Source of the DNA: Embleya hyalina | GTDB taxonomy: Bacteria; Actinomycetota; Actinomycetes; Streptomycetales; Streptomycetaceae | Reading direction: 5' to 3' | Assembly (NCBI RefSeq): GCF_003967355.1 | Contig: NZ_BIFH01000015.1 | Location: forward strand, 376,888 to 440,887 | DNA: 64,000 nt | Shown here: piece by piece, positions 1-8,557 of the stretch | Layout of the letters: every line of letters starts with the position of its first letter | Numbering within the stretch: the stretch's first letter is position 1 | The notes under the pieces: generated by a model | What the model saw: only the letters and a program-made list of their open reading frames with translations | Databases searched by the model: none | What the model was told of the DNA's origin: nothing | Position numbers and translations under genes: made by a program

Positions 1-727
1 CCTCGAGGGCTCGGGTGAGGTTGGCCGCCCGGGCCACCGGCATGCGGGAGGCCGCGCCTGCCGAGGACTTCCAGGCGCCGGCGGTCATTCCGGCCGCGCG
101 GCGCTCGGGGACGACCACGCCGTGTCCGCCGAAGGCCGCCGCGGAGCGGATCACCGCGCCGAGGTTGCGCGGGTCGGTGACGCTGTCGAGCGCGACGACG
201 AGGGGCGTTTCGGCGCGGTCGTGCGCCTCCACCACGAGGTCGTCCGGGTGGGCGTACTCGTACGGCGGCATCTGGAGCACCAGGCCCTGGTGGATCGCGC
301 CGTCGGTCATCCGGTCCAGTTCGGGGCGCGGGATCTCCATCAGCGGGATGCCCCGCGTGTTGGCGATCTTCATCGCCTCGCGCACCCGGTCGTCGCTGTC
401 GATGTACTGCGCGATGAACAACGACGTGGCCGGCGCGGCCGCGCGCAGCACCTCGAGCACCGAGTTGCGGCCCGCGACCAGCTCGGACGCGCTCTTCCCA
501 CCGCGTCCGGGACGCCCGCCCGCGGGACGCCGGGCCGCGGGCGCGGCGGCCTTGCGCTTGGCCGCGGCGTTGGCGGCGCGCTGCTTCGCGTGCCCCTTGC
601 GCATCTCCGCGGGCGGCGTCGGCCCCTTGCCCTTCAGCGCCCGGCGGCTGTGCCCACCAGTACCGACCGAGGGCCCCTTCTTGCTTCCCTCGTTGCGCTT
701 GTTACGGCGCTCCGTGTTGCCGGCCAT
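1..727 (-). CDS. rlmB: 23S rRNA 2'-O-ribose methyltransferase RlmB (SpoU family), 3' part missing
   Basis: This protein of the SPOUT/TrmH class would methylate the ribose of G2251 in 23S rRNA using S-adenosylmethionine. The start is ATG at 727 with an AAGGGA ribosome binding site upstream. About 75 basic, Arg/Lys/Gly-rich residues, common in actinomycete RlmB, precede the substrate-binding domain (from about SASELVAGRNSVLEVL). The catalytic domain then begins with VVALDSVTDPRNLGAVIRSA, which contains the SpoU motif 1 signature N-x-G-x-x-x-R. The reading frame is open to the window edge, so the C-terminal knot with the SAM-binding motifs 2 and 3 is not visible. It lies downstream of cysS on the same strand, the usual actinobacterial order. 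The family call is firm; the exact target nucleotide is inferred from the family. Confidence 0.9.
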   Translation of the reverse strand, partial: MAGNTERRNKRNEGSKKGPSVGTGGHSRRALKGKGPTPPAEMRKGHAKQRAANAAAKRKAAAPAARRPAGGRPGRGGKSASELVAGRNSVLEVLRAAAPATSLFIAQYIDSDDRVREAMKIANTRGIPLMEIPRPELDRMTDGAIHQGLVLQMPPYEYAHPDDLVVEAHDRAETPLVVALDSVTDPRNLGAVIRSAAAFGGHGVVVPERRAAGMTAGAWKSSAGAASRMPVARAANLTRALE

Positions 728-802
728 GACGGGTACATCCCTTCGATTGCTTCATGTTGCGATCCCCGGTCGCCCGAGGGGCAACCGCTCCAGCCGTTAC
801 AA

Positions 803-845
803 CCGTACGGCCGGTCCGCCACCTCGTGGCGTTCCGGCCGTACGG
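803..845 (-). terminator. Perfect 12-bp inverted repeat between cysS and rlmB
   Basis: CCGTACGGCCGG at 803-814 pairs exactly with 834-845, and the 19-nt loop holds a second stem (GCCAC/GTGGC). It lies in the gap between the cysS stop (882) and the rlmB start (727). No U-tract follows, so it may be a Rho-aided or processing hairpin rather than a classic intrinsic terminator. A further GGGCCC-tgcc-GGGCCC hairpin lies at about 858-873. Confidence 0.5.
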
Positions 846-881
846 CACGTTCTCGTCGGGCCCTGCCGGGCCCTTGTCGCC

Positions 882-2291
882 TCAGTCCCGGTGCAGCGTC
901 CACCGGGGGCCGTGCGGCGTGTCCTCCACCACGATCCCGGCCGCCGTGAGGCTGTCCCGGACCGCGTCGGCGGCCGCGTAGTCCTTGCGTGCCCGGGCCG
1001 CCTCGCGCTGCCCGAGGGCGAGCTTGACCAGGTGGTCGACCACCCCGCGCAGCTCGTCGGAGCGACCGGTGGAGGCGCCCGCCGTCCACTGCTCCGACAG
1101 CGGGTCCATGCCGAGCACGCCCAGCATCGCCCGCACGTCGGCCGCGTGCCGTACGACCGCGTCCTTGTCGCCCGCCGCCAGCGCGGTGTTGCCGTCGCGC
1201 ACGGTGTTGTGCACGACCGCCATCGCCTGCGGCACGCCCAGGTCGTCGTCCATCGCGGCGGCGAACACCGCCGGCACGTCGGCCGTCGGTTCGATCGCCC
1301 CGGTCTGTTCGCCGGCCCGCTCCAGGAAGCCCTCGATCCGCCCGAAGGAGACCTCGGCCTCGCGCAGCGCCTCCTCGCTGTACTCGATCATCGACCGGTA
1401 GTGCGGGGTGGCCAGGTAGTAGCGCAGGACCAGCGGCGACCAGCGCTTGAGCATCTCGGAGACGAGCACCGAGTTGCCGAGCGACTTGCTCATCTTCTCA
1501 CCGCTGAGGGTGACCCAGGCGTTGTGCATCCAGTAGCCGGCGAACGCGTCGCCCGCCGCCTTGGACTGGGCGATCTCGTTCTCGTGGTGCGGGAACACCA
1601 GATCCAGCCCGCCGCCGTGGATGTCGAACGCCGCGCCCAGGTACTTGTGCGCCATCGCGGAGCACTCCAGATGCCACCCCGGACGACCGTGTCCCCACGG
1701 CGTCTCCCACGACGGCTCGCCGGGCTTGGCCGCCTTCCACAGCGCGAAGTCGCGCCGGTCCCGCTTGCCCGCCGCGCCCGTGCCCGCGTCCTCCGCCTCG
1801 CGCATCGCGTCGGGCTTCTGGCCGGACAGCGCGCCGTAGGCCGGGAACGAGGAGACGTCGAAGTACACGTCGCCGCCGGACGGATAGGCGTGCCCCGTGG
1901 CGATCAGCCGATCCATCATCGCGACCATCTCGGGGATGTGCCCGGTCGCCCGGGGCTCCACGGTCGACGGCAGGCAGCCGAGCGCGGTGTACGCGTCGGC
2001 GAAGGCCCGCTCGTTGGTCTGCGAGACCTGCCACCACGGCACGCCCTCGGTACGGGACTTGGCGATGATCTTGTCGTCGATGTCGGTGACGTTGCGGCAG
2101 AACACGACGTCGTTGCCGCGGTGGGCGAACCACCGGCGCAGCACGTCGAAGTTCAGCCCCGATCGGATGTGCCCGATGTGCGGAGGTGCCTGCACGGTGG
2201 CACCACACAAGTAGATCGAGACCTGTCCCTCGACAAGCGGCACGAAGTCCCGGACCGTGCGGGTGCTGGTGTCGTACAGGCGCATGCTCAC
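882..2291 (-). CDS. cysS: Cysteinyl-tRNA synthetase
   Basis: This class I enzyme charges tRNA-Cys with cysteine using ATP. The 469-residue length is normal for the family. The ATP-binding HIGH motif appears in [11 protein letters not shown] near residue 37 and the KMSKS loop in [10 protein letters not shown] near residue 265. Zinc ligands are suggested by Cys29 (LCGATVQ) and by the HLECSAM segment. The paralogue MshC, the mycothiol ligase, is shorter and has a different HIGH region, so the full length and the ispD-ispF-cysS-rlmB context favour CysS. I chose the GTG at 2291 because it gives MSMRLYD, which matches the usual N-terminus; an ATG two codons later is possible. No strong Shine-Dalgarno is visible. 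Confidence 0.95.
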   Translation of the reverse strand: MSMRLYDTSTRTVRDFVPLVEGQVSIYLCGATVQAPPHIGHIRSGLNFDVLRRWFAHRGNDVVFCRNVTDIDDKIIAKSRTEGVPWWQVSQTNERAFADAYTALGCLPSTVEPRATGHIPEMVAMMDRLIATGHAYPSGGDVYFDVSSFPAYGALSGQKPDAMREAEDAGTGAAGKRDRRDFALWKAAKPGEPSWETPWGHGRPGWHLECSAMAHKYLGAAFDIHGGGLDLVFPHHENEIAQSKAAGDAFAGYWMHNAWVTLSGEKMSKSLGNSVLVSEMLKRWSPLVLRYYLATPHYRSMIEYSEEALREAEVSFGRIEGFLERAGEQTGAIEPTADVPAVFAAAMDDDLGVPQAMAVVHNTVRDGNTALAAGDKDAVVRHAADVRAMLGVLGMDPLSEQWTAGASTGRSDELRGVVDHLVKLALGQREAARARKDYAAADAVRDSLTAAGIVVEDTPHGPRWTLHRD

Positions 2292-2411
2292 ACGCGCAAG
2301 CTTAGAGCGTCGGGACGGCGCGGCGTGCGCCGTTATCCCTCGGTTCCACCGGGGATCGCCGCCCGGTCACCACCCGAACGCCACACCCACCGCCGCCCGA
2401 TCGGCCGGCGA

Positions 2412-2891
2412 TCACGGCCCGACCGGCACCACGAGCGCGGTGGCGATCGCGGCCACTCCCTCGGCCCGGCCGGTCAGCCCCAGACCGTCGGTGGTGGTCC
2501 CGGACACCGACACCGGCGCGCCGGCCGCGGCCGACAGCGCGGCCTCCGCCTCGGCCCGCCGCCGCCCGACCTTCGGCCGCACCCCGATCACCTGCACCGC
2601 GATGTTGCCGATCTCGAATCCGGCCGCGCGCACCAGCCGCGCGGCCTCGGTCAGCAGGGTCACCCCCGACGCCCCGGACCACTGCGGCCGCGAGGTGCCG
2701 AAGTGTGCGCCCAGATCGCCGATGCCCGCCGCCGAGAACAACGCGTCGCACGCGGCGTGCGCGACCACGTCGGCGTCGGAGTGCCCGGCCAACCCGGTCT
2801 CCCCGGGCCAGAACAACCCGGCCACCCACAACTCGCGCCCCGCCTCGAAGGCGTGGACGTCCACACCGATTCCGGTACGGGGCAGGACCAC
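2412..2891 (-). CDS. ispF: 2-C-methyl-D-erythritol 2,4-cyclodiphosphate synthase
   Basis: The enzyme converts CDP-methylerythritol 2-phosphate to the cyclic diphosphate with release of CMP in the MEP isoprenoid pathway. The family metal-binding N-terminus GIGVDVHAF is present, followed by [13 protein letters not shown] and the [11 protein letters not shown] region. The C-terminal [14 protein letters not shown] matches the conserved IspF ending. I prefer the GTG at 2891, giving 159 residues, the usual IspF length, and a 13-nt gap after ispD. The longer frame from 2945 would overlap ispD by 41 nt and add an unmatched Arg-rich tail. It follows ispD on the same strand, probably in one transcript. 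Confidence 0.93.
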   Translation of the reverse strand: MVLPRTGIGVDVHAFEAGRELWVAGLFWPGETGLAGHSDADVVAHAACDALFSAAGIGDLGAHFGTSRPQWSGASGVTLLTEAARLVRAAGFEIGNIAVQVIGVRPKVGRRRAEAEAALSAAAGAPVSVSGTTTDGLGLTGRAEGVAAIATALVVPVGP

Positions 2892-2904
2892 CCGAGCCGC
2901 GTGC

Positions 2905-3681
2905 TCACCGGACAACGTCGGTCTCCGTACTCTCCGCGGCGGCATCCGCCCCGTCGGCGCGCGACCGCGCCGCCCGCTCCGCTCGACGCTCCAAAAGCGC
3001 GCGGGCGAGCAGCAGGTCGAACGGTCGGGTCACCTTGAACGCCTCTTCGGAACCGGGCACCACCACGACCGTGCCGCCGGTGCGCTCGACCATCCCGGCG
3101 TCGTCGGTCGCGCCCTCCGCGCCGAACCCGCCGGCCTCGGCGTGGGCGCGCGCCAACACCGCCCGCCGAAAGCCCTGAGGGGTCTGTACGGCGCGCAACA
3201 ACGATCGATCGACCGTGCGCACCACGGTCTCCGCGCCGTTCGCCGCGGCGACCTCCTTGACCGTGTCGACCACGGGCAACGCGGGCACCACCGCGTCGGC
3301 CCCGTCGGCGACGGCGGCGATCACCGCCTCGACCACATGGGCCGGCACGAACGGACGCGCGGCATCGTGCACGAGCACGATGTCGTGATCGGCCGGCACC
3401 GCCGCGAGAGCGAGCCGCACCGATTCCTGGCGTGTCGCACCGCCCGCGACCACCCACACGGGTGATTCCGCGGACAATTGCGCACGCAAAAGATCCCGGA
3501 CACCGGCGACACCGTCCGGCGGTGCCGCGACCACGACCGCGGTTACCCCGCGGGCGGCCAACAGCGACCGGACGGCGTGCACCAGCATCGGGATGTCCCC
3601 AAGCTCACGCAACGCCTTGGGCGCACCGGGACCGAGCCGTTCACCACGCCCTGCAGCGGGCACAAGGACCGCAGTGTTCAA
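2905..3681 (-). CDS. ispD: 2-C-methyl-D-erythritol 4-phosphate cytidylyltransferase
   Basis: The enzyme activates methylerythritol 4-phosphate with CTP in the MEP pathway, just before the IspE and IspF steps. The nucleotide-binding glycine-rich loop is [13 protein letters not shown] at the N-terminus. [11 protein letters not shown] and TDDAGMVER match conserved IspD motifs, and the protein ends in a short Ala/Arg-rich tail. The start is taken as TTG at 3681 because GAGGGG lies 7 nt upstream and the protein then begins [13 protein letters not shown], at 258 residues. The longer ATG start at 3735 would add 18 unmatched residues. The gene is flanked by carD and ispF on the same strand. Confidence 0.92.
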   Translation of the reverse strand: MNTAVLVPAAGRGERLGPGAPKALRELGDIPMLVHAVRSLLAARGVTAVVVAAPPDGVAGVRDLLRAQLSAESPVWVVAGGATRQESVRLALAAVPADHDIVLVHDAARPFVPAHVVEAVIAAVADGADAVVPALPVVDTVKEVAAANGAETVVRTVDRSLLRAVQTPQGFRRAVLARAHAEAGGFGAEGATDDAGMVERTGGTVVVVPGSEEAFKVTRPFDLLLARALLERRAERAARSRADGADAAAESTETDVVR

Positions 3682-3774
3682 CGAAGTCCCCTCAAACCAC
3701 CCGGGCGCCGACGCCACATGGCGCCGACACCGCACCGGCGGATCCGTCCGTCATCGACGGGCGGATCCTACGGC

Positions 3775-4257
3775 TCAGGAAGCCAGGACCTCGTCGAGGA
3801 TGGCCTCGGCCTTGTCCTCGTTCGTGTTCTCGGCGAGCGCCAACTCGCTCACCAAGATCTGCCGAGCCTTCGCCAGCATGCGCTTTTCGCCTGCCGACAG
3901 GCCGCGGTCACGCTCGCGGCGCCATAGATCGCGCACGACCTCCGCGACCTTGATAACGTCACCGGAGGCGAGCTTTTCCAAGTTCGCCTTGTAACGTCGT
4001 GACCAGTTCGTCGGTTCTTCGGTGTGCGGAGCACGCAGTACCTCGAAGACGCGGTCGAGCCCTTCCTGGCCCACCACGTCCCGGACACCGACGAATTCCG
4101 CGTTGTCCGCAGGCACGCGGACGGTCAAATCACCCTGGGCGACCTTCAACACCAAATAGGTCTTGTCCACACCCTTGATCGTGCGCTGCTCGATCGCCTC
4201 GATCAGCGCGGCCCCGTGATGGGGGTAGACCACGGTGTCGCCAACCTTGAACGTCAT
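3775..4257 (-). CDS. carD: CarD/CdnL-family RNA polymerase-binding transcription factor
   Basis: CarD binds the RNA polymerase beta subunit and stabilises open complexes at rRNA and many housekeeping promoters. The 160-residue protein starts [15 protein letters not shown], the Tudor-like RNA-polymerase interaction domain. The helical DNA-binding part contains [17 protein letters not shown], with the Trp that wedges the -10 region, and [20 protein letters not shown]. The ATG at 4257 is preceded by AAGGGG at a suitable distance; upstream in-frame starts only add unmatched residues. carD next to ispD is the usual arrangement in actinobacteria. Sequence identity to Streptomyces CarD appears very high. 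Confidence 0.95.
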   Translation of the reverse strand: MTFKVGDTVVYPHHGAALIEAIEQRTIKGVDKTYLVLKVAQGDLTVRVPADNAEFVGVRDVVGQEGLDRVFEVLRAPHTEEPTNWSRRYKANLEKLASGDVIKVAEVVRDLWRRERDRGLSAGEKRMLAKARQILVSELALAENTNEDKAEAILDEVLAS

Positions 4258-4642
4258 GTGACAGGTACCCCTTCCGTGGCTTTCTAGGGTAACACGGGAC
4301 ACGCCCCTACTGAATGACGTTTCCGCAGGTCAGGGCCTTAGTCGGGGCTTGACAAGCGACCTGTGGGCGTGCTGGGACAGGGAACCCCACACCCGTAGGA
4401 CTCGAACAAATAGGACAAACAGCTCGTCTTGAGGGTGCGTCGCACGCTCTCGCGCGACCCATATGTCCCACCCACCTCACCGGAGTCGGGTCGATCCCGA
4501 CGGCCGTCCGCCGACTCCGCCCCGGCGAAGCCGCCGCTCGGCGCGGTGAGCCGCGTACAAGTCGTCCTCCCGGCCTGAGTACGCTGTCCCCGGTCATCGT
4601 GACCGGTCCAGGATCCGAGATCTTCAAGGAGATGCCGCCGCC
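4258..4642. other. Divergent intergenic region between carD and the lipoprotein gene
   Basis: This 385-bp gap separates two divergent genes. It holds the candidate carD promoter near its left edge and an AAGGAG ribosome binding site at about 4626-4631 for the rightward gene. I see no convincing gene in it. Confidence 0.6.
4286..4314 (-). promoter_or_regulatory. Candidate carD promoter
   Basis: On the minus strand, TTCAGT (4314-4309) and TACCCT (4291-4286) are separated by 17 nt. The -10 box lies about 29 nt upstream of the carD ATG, leaving room for the AAGGGG ribosome binding site. The -35 is only a partial match to TTGACA. Confidence 0.4.
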
Positions 4643-5329
4643 GTGAGCCGCAGCCTTCGACGCGGCGCCCTCGCCGCCACCGTCGCCGTCGTCCTTCCTC
4701 TGGCCGCGGGCTGCGCCAGTGGCAAGGAAGCCGAGACCAGCAAGATCCAACCCGACACGGCCAACGCGGCGTTCGGTTCGTTCAAGATCCAGAACGTCCA
4801 GCTGGTGACGAGCGACCCGGGCAAGAACCTGGTCTCGCTCGGCGGCGCGCTGTTCAACGAGGGCACCACGCCCGAGACGATCACCAAGGTGACGGTGGAC
4901 GGCGCGGGACAGGCCCTCGGCGGCCCGCTGACCATCCCGGCGGGCGGCGCCGCGTACCTGGTCGACCGCCCCCAGGGCATGGCCGCCGACGACCCGCAGG
5001 GGCGCGTCTACATCGGTCCGCTGGTCTTCCCGAACGCCGCCAAGGTCGAGGCCGGTTCGTTCCGCCGGGTGACCTTCGCGTTCGGCACCGCCGGCGAGAC
5101 CTCGCTGGACGTCTCGGTGCACGCTCCGTCGGGCTACTTCGCGCAGCTGAAGCCGACCCCCGCGTTCACCCCGGCGCCGCCCGCGCCGCCCACCGCCTCG
5201 GCGCCGACCACCGCGCCGCCGAGCACCACGCCCGCCACCGCCAACACGGGCGGTGCCACGGCCCCGGCGAGCGGCAACGGCGCCTCCGGTACCCCGCGCA
5301 ACAGCGCGTCGGCCCCGGCCGGCGGCTGA
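4643..5329 (+). CDS. Secreted lipoprotein of unknown function
   Basis: The 228-residue protein has a basic N-terminus, a hydrophobic stretch and the lipobox LPLAAGC with Cys24, so it should be exported and lipid-anchored. Residues about 30-170 form a compact domain with beta-strand character (FGSFKIQNVQLVTS, LVSLGGALFNEGT, VTFAFGTAGETSLDVSV). This resembles the general shape of DUF461/copper-chaperone-like lipoproteins, but no metal-binding Met/His set is evident. The last 55 residues are Pro/Ala/Thr-rich and probably span the cell wall. The start is GTG at 4643, with AAGGAG 11 nt upstream. It lies between carD and phoP; copper or phosphate roles would be speculation. Confidence 0.8.
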   Translation: MSRSLRRGALAATVAVVLPLAAGCASGKEAETSKIQPDTANAAFGSFKIQNVQLVTSDPGKNLVSLGGALFNEGTTPETITKVTVDGAGQALGGPLTIPAGGAAYLVDRPQGMAADDPQGRVYIGPLVFPNAAKVEAGSFRRVTFAFGTAGETSLDVSVHAPSGYFAQLKPTPAFTPAPPAPPTASAPTTAPPSTTPATANTGGATAPASGNGASGTPRNSASAPAGG

Positions 5330-5363
5330 CGCCCCACCCGCGCCACGGGACACGACGGCACAT

Positions 5364-5417
5364 ACGACGGCGCCCGCGCCGCCTCCCGGACATCGGGGGC
5401 GGCGCGGGCGCCGTCGT
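5364..5417. terminator. Bidirectional terminator between the lipoprotein gene and phoP
   Basis: A 20-bp perfect inverted repeat (arms 5364-5383 and 5398-5417, 14-nt loop) lies between two converging genes. It would stop transcription from both sides. Confidence 0.85.
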
Positions 5418-5448
5418 CGTTACGGGGGCCGGGGCGGCCCCGGCCCGA

Positions 5449-6129
5449 TCAGGGCTCGAACTTGTACCCGAGACCGCGCACGGTGACCAGGTAACGCGGG
5501 GCACCCGGGTCCGGCTCGATCTTGGCCCGCAGTCGCTTCACGTGCACGTCCAGCGTCTTGGTGTCGCCCACGTAGCCGACACCCCAGACCCGGTCGATCA
5601 ACTGCATCCGGGTGAGCACCCGGCCCGCGTTGCGCAGCAGCACCTCGAGCAGGTCGAACTCCTTGAGCGGGAGATCGATCCGCCGACCCTCCACGGTGAC
5701 CCGGTGCGCCTCGACGTCGAGCCGGACCGGACCCGCCTCGATCGCGCGCGGCTCGTCCGTCTCCACCCCGCCCTGGCGGCGCAGCACGGCACGGATCCGG
5801 GCGATCAGCTCGCGAGTCGAGTACGGCTTGGTGACGTAGTCGTCGGCGCCGATCTCCAGGCCGACCACCTTGTCGACCTCGCTGTCCTTGGCGGTCACCA
5901 TGATGACCGGCACATTGGACTTGGCCCGCAGCCCGCGGAAGACCTCCGTGCCCGGCAGACCGGGCAGCATCAGGTCGAGCAGGACCAGATCGGCGCCGCC
6001 CTGGTCGAACAGCTCCAACGCCTCGGGGCCGGTGGCGGCGACCGCCACCTCGAAGCCTTCCTTGCGAAGCATGTACGACAGCGCGTCGCTGAAGGACTCT
6101 TCATCTTCGACGACGAGCACACGGGTCAT
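5449..6129 (-). CDS. phoP: Response regulator PhoP of the phosphate-starvation system
   Basis: This is a 226-residue OmpR/PhoB-class regulator. The receiver domain covers about residues 1-115 with acidic pocket Glu8/Asp9, phosphoacceptor Asp52 (LLDLMLPG), Thr79 and Lys101 (VTKPY). The winged-helix DNA-binding domain covers about 130-226 and ends in VTVRGLGYKFEP. In Streptomyces, PhoP activates pst, phoU, ppk and alkaline phosphatases and represses antibiotic genes. The start overlaps the phoR stop by 4 nt (ATGA), so the two are translationally coupled. Assignment to PhoP rather than another OmpR-type regulator rests on close similarity, the phoR partner and the carD-phoP-phoR neighbourhood. 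Confidence 0.93.
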   Translation of the reverse strand: MTRVLVVEDEESFSDALSYMLRKEGFEVAVAATGPEALELFDQGGADLVLLDLMLPGLPGTEVFRGLRAKSNVPVIMVTAKDSEVDKVVGLEIGADDYVTKPYSTRELIARIRAVLRRQGGVETDEPRAIEAGPVRLDVEAHRVTVEGRRIDLPLKEFDLLEVLLRNAGRVLTRMQLIDRVWGVGYVGDTKTLDVHVKRLRAKIEPDPGAPRYLVTVRGLGYKFEP

Positions 6130-7316
6130 CGTGATGCCTCCATGGATGGGGTCGACGATGTCATCGACATCGATTGAGAGGTACTGGACTTGAAGGGCAG
6201 CACAAGGGTGAAGGTGGATCCCACACCCTCCAGGCTGCGCACGGTTACCTCTCCCCCGTGGCCCGCCGCGATGTGCTTGACGATGGACAGGCCCAAGCCG
6301 GTACCGCCGGTGGCCCGCGAACGGGCCGGATCGACACGGTAGAACCGCTCGAAGATGCGATCCAGGTCACGCTGGGGAATCCCCAGGCCCTGGTCGGAAA
6401 CGGTGATGACGGCCATCCGTGCCTCTGCTCTGACCTCGATGTCGACCCTCGTCCGCGCAGGACTGTAGTTGACCGCGTTCTCGACCAGATTGCCCAGAGC
6501 CATCACCAGTTGATTGTGGTCCCCCGGCACGATCAACTCACGATCGCCCCCGATCGCGAGGGTGATCTGCTTCGACTCCGCCGCCTGCCGGCAGCGGTCG
6601 GCGGCCTCGGCCACCAGGTCGTCGAGCGGGACCGGGCCCACGTGGTGCAGCGGATGGTCGTTCTGCACCCGGGACAGGTCGATCAGCTCCTGGACCAGAT
6701 TGGTCAGCCGGGCCGACTCGATCTGCATCCGGCCCGCGAAGCGGATGATCGCCTCGGGGTCGTCGCTGGCGTCCATGACCGCCTCGGCCAGCAGCGAGAG
6801 CGCGCCGACCGGGGTCTTGAGCTCGTGGCTCACGTTGGCCACGAAGTCGCGGCGCACCGCGTCCACCCGGCGCGCCTCGGTACGGTCCTCGACCAGCAGC
6901 AGCACCAGCCGGGAGCCCAGCGGCGCCACCCGCGCGGACACCTCGAACTCGTGCGCCTCGCCGTCGGCCCGGGCGAGCAGCAGGTCGCGCTGCCTTATCT
7001 CGCCGTCGCGCCTGGTCTCCTTGGCCATCGCCAGCAGGTCCTCGGGCACCAGTTGATCCCCGCGGACCAGGCCGAACTTGTAGGCCGCGGAGGACGCCTT
7101 GACGACGGTGTCGAACTCGTCGAGGACCACGGCGGAGGAACGCAGCACGGACAGCACTGTGGCCACTCCGGGCGGCAGGGAAGGGGCCGCGGCGGGCGCC
7201 GCGGCCGCACCTCTGCCCTGGGCCCGCTCACTCCAGCGGAAGGCCAGGGTGCCGGCCACACCGACGGCCAATCCGGATACGGCGGCCAAAGCGGCGGCGG
7301 CAACGTTCACGTCCAC
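6126..7316 (-). CDS. phoR: Phosphate-sensing histidine kinase PhoR
   Basis: The 396-residue kinase has one N-terminal membrane helix (about residues 5-27) and an Ala/Pro linker. A PAS-like domain (about 50-145) follows, then HisKA with the phosphorylated His164 in VANVSHELKTP. The ATPase domain shows the N box NLVENAVNYS, G1 DQGLGIP and G2 GTGLGLSIVKH. The first frame codon is GTG at 7316 with a weak upstream ribosome binding site. It is the first gene of the phoR-phoP operon, and PHO-box-like repeats lie upstream at 7378-7399, consistent with autoregulation. The divergent neighbour is not phoU but a metallothionein-like gene. Confidence 0.92.
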   Translation of the reverse strand: MDVNVAAAALAAVSGLAVGVAGTLAFRWSERAQGRGAAAAPAAAPSLPPGVATVLSVLRSSAVVLDEFDTVVKASSAAYKFGLVRGDQLVPEDLLAMAKETRRDGEIRQRDLLLARADGEAHEFEVSARVAPLGSRLVLLLVEDRTEARRVDAVRRDFVANVSHELKTPVGALSLLAEAVMDASDDPEAIIRFAGRMQIESARLTNLVQELIDLSRVQNDHPLHHVGPVPLDDLVAEAADRCRQAAESKQITLAIGGDRELIVPGDHNQLVMALGNLVENAVNYSPARTRVDIEVRAEARMAVITVSDQGLGIPQRDLDRIFERFYRVDPARSRATGGTGLGLSIVKHIAAGHGGEVTVRSLEGVGSTFTLVLPFKSSTSQSMSMTSSTPSMEASR

Positions 7317-7377
7317 ATGTTCCAGGGTAGAGCTGACCCGAACGGGTGAAACCGTCCAGAGGGTCCGTCGTGCAGAT

Positions 7378-7399
7378 CTTCATGTGTCGTTCATCCGTG
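7378..7399 (+). promoter_or_regulatory. PHO-box-like direct repeat between phoR and the metallothionein-like gene
   Basis: CTTCATGTGTC (7378-7388) and GTTCATCCGTG (7389-7399) are two adjacent 11-nt units sharing TTCAT in the same phase. This is the layout of Streptomyces PhoP direct-repeat units. The second unit fits the published core closely and the first loosely. The site lies between divergent genes and could serve phoRP, the small gene at 7437, or both. Confidence 0.6.
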
Positions 7400-7436
7400 C
7401 GCCACGCCTGTCACCGGTGATCGTTCGGAGGTCGTC

Positions 7437-7562
7437 ATGTCCGACCCGCAGACCCCGCCCCAGCCGAGGGCTCCCGTGCCGGGCTGCAACTGCCCGTCCA
7501 GTTGTGGTTGTGGCTGTAAGTCCGGTTCCGCGTGCAATTGCGGCGGCAGTTGCGGCCGCTGA
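7437..7562 (+). CDS. Metallothionein-like 41-residue cysteine-rich protein
   Basis: The predicted protein is 41 residues with eight cysteines (17, 19, 23, 25, 27, 33, 35, 39), no aromatic residues and no Leu or Ile. A Pro-rich 16-residue lead is followed by GCNCPSSCGCGCKSGSACNC and a short SCGR tail. The CxC and CxxxC spacing is typical of metallothioneins, which bind Zn(II), Cu(I) or Cd(II) in thiolate clusters. GGAGG lies 6 nt before the ATG at 7437, and a hairpin terminator follows the stop. It is divergent to phoR, in the position where Streptomyces usually carry phoU. It is shorter than MymT of mycobacteria and I cannot assign it to a known subfamily. Expression is inferred, not shown. 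Confidence 0.8.
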   Translation: MSDPQTPPQPRAPVPGCNCPSSCGCGCKSGSACNCGGSCGR

Positions 7563-7594
7563 AACCGGCGCACGGGTCGACGAGCCCGGCCCGT

Positions 7595-7635
7595 GCGGAG
7601 CGCCCGGCCCCTTCCGTGACAGTCGGGCGCTCCGC
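7595..7635. terminator. Bidirectional terminator between the metallothionein-like gene and gpmA
   Basis: GCGGAGCGCCCG (7595-7606) pairs perfectly with 7624-7635 across a 17-nt loop. It lies between converging genes. Confidence 0.8.
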
Positions 7636-7670
7636 GCGGAGCCGATCGGACCTTCACCCGATGTTCGTGA

Positions 7671-8429
7671 TCACTTCCGCCCCTGGTTCTTGACCGCTTC
7701 GATCGCGGCCGCCGCGGCCTCGGGGTCGAGGTAGCGGCCACCCGGGGTGACGGGGCGCAGATCCGCGTCCAGTTCGTACAGCAGCGGGATGCCGGTGGGG
7801 ATGTTCAGGCCGGCGATGTCCGCGTCCGAGACGCCGTCCAGGTGCTTGACCAGCGCGCGCAGCGAGTTGCCGTGCGCGGCCACCAGGACCGTGTCGCCGC
7901 CGAGCAGGTCCGGCACGATCGCGTCGTACCAGTAGGGGAGCATGCGCTCCACGACGTCCTTGAGGCACTCGGTGCGCGGACGGATCTCCACCGGCAACGA
8001 CGCGTAGCGCCGGTCGGCGAACTGCGAGTACTCGTCGTCGTCGGCCAGCGGCGGCGGCGGGGTGTCGTAGGAGCGGCGCCAGAGCATGAACTGCTCCTCG
8101 CCGAACTCCTCCAGGGTCTGCTTCTTGTCCTTGCCCTGGAGCGCGCCGTAGTGCCGCTCGTTGAGCCGCCAGGAACGCCGCACGGGCAGCCAGTTCAGGT
8201 CGGCCACGTCCAGCGCGAGCTGGGCGGTGCGGATCGCGCGGCGCTGGAGCGAGGTGTGCAGGACGTCGGGCAGCACCCCCGCGTCGAGCAGCAACTGCCC
8301 GCCGCGCGCGGCCTCCTTCTCCCCCTTGTCGGTCAGGTCGACGTCGACCCAGCCGGTGAAGAGTCCGGCTTCGTTCCACTTGCTTTCGCCGTGCCGCAGA
8401 AGGATCAGTTTGTAGAGAGCGTCAGCCAT
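7671..8429 (-). CDS. gpmA: 2,3-bisphosphoglycerate-dependent phosphoglycerate mutase
   Basis: This glycolytic enzyme interconverts 3- and 2-phosphoglycerate through a phosphohistidine intermediate. The N-terminal [13 protein letters not shown] carries the RHG motif with catalytic His13. [25 protein letters not shown] and [17 protein letters not shown] contain the other conserved dPGM residues, and [13 protein letters not shown] is near the C-terminus. The length of 252 residues is usual. The ATG at 8429 gives [14 protein letters not shown]; longer frames have no family match. It stands alone, converging with the metallothionein-like gene across a terminator and followed upstream by the ybjN-mshA pair. 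Confidence 0.95.
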   Translation of the reverse strand: MADALYKLILLRHGESKWNEAGLFTGWVDVDLTDKGEKEAARGGQLLLDAGVLPDVLHTSLQRRAIRTAQLALDVADLNWLPVRRSWRLNERHYGALQGKDKKQTLEEFGEEQFMLWRRSYDTPPPPLADDDEYSQFADRRYASLPVEIRPRTECLKDVVERMLPYWYDAIVPDLLGGDTVLVAAHGNSLRALVKHLDGVSDADIAGLNIPTGIPLLYELDADLRPVTPGGRYLDPEAAAAAIEAVKNQGRK

Positions 8430-8557
8430 GCCCAGGAGCCTAATCGAGGCGATGCGGCGCCCGGGCACGGCCGTTTCCCCGCGAGCGCGGGCCCACGTCG
8501 CGTCCACGTCGAGCCGACCATCGAAGCGGTCGTCCCGTGCCGCCGTCCCGCGATCCG

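Noticed and set aside
882-2291. Mycothiol ligase MshC
   Set aside because: Length (469 residues), HIGH/KMSKS motifs and the ispDF context indicate cysteinyl-tRNA synthetase.
2892-2945. Longer ispF start overlapping ispD by 41 nt
   Set aside because: The extra residues are Arg-rich without family match; the GTG at 2891 gives the normal 159 residues and a clean junction.
15-3038. Very long rightward open frames across the cysS-ispF-ispD region
   Set aside because: They are frame shadows of real minus-strand genes: Arg/Pro/His-rich, no domain, no ribosome binding site. High GC makes such long empty frames common.
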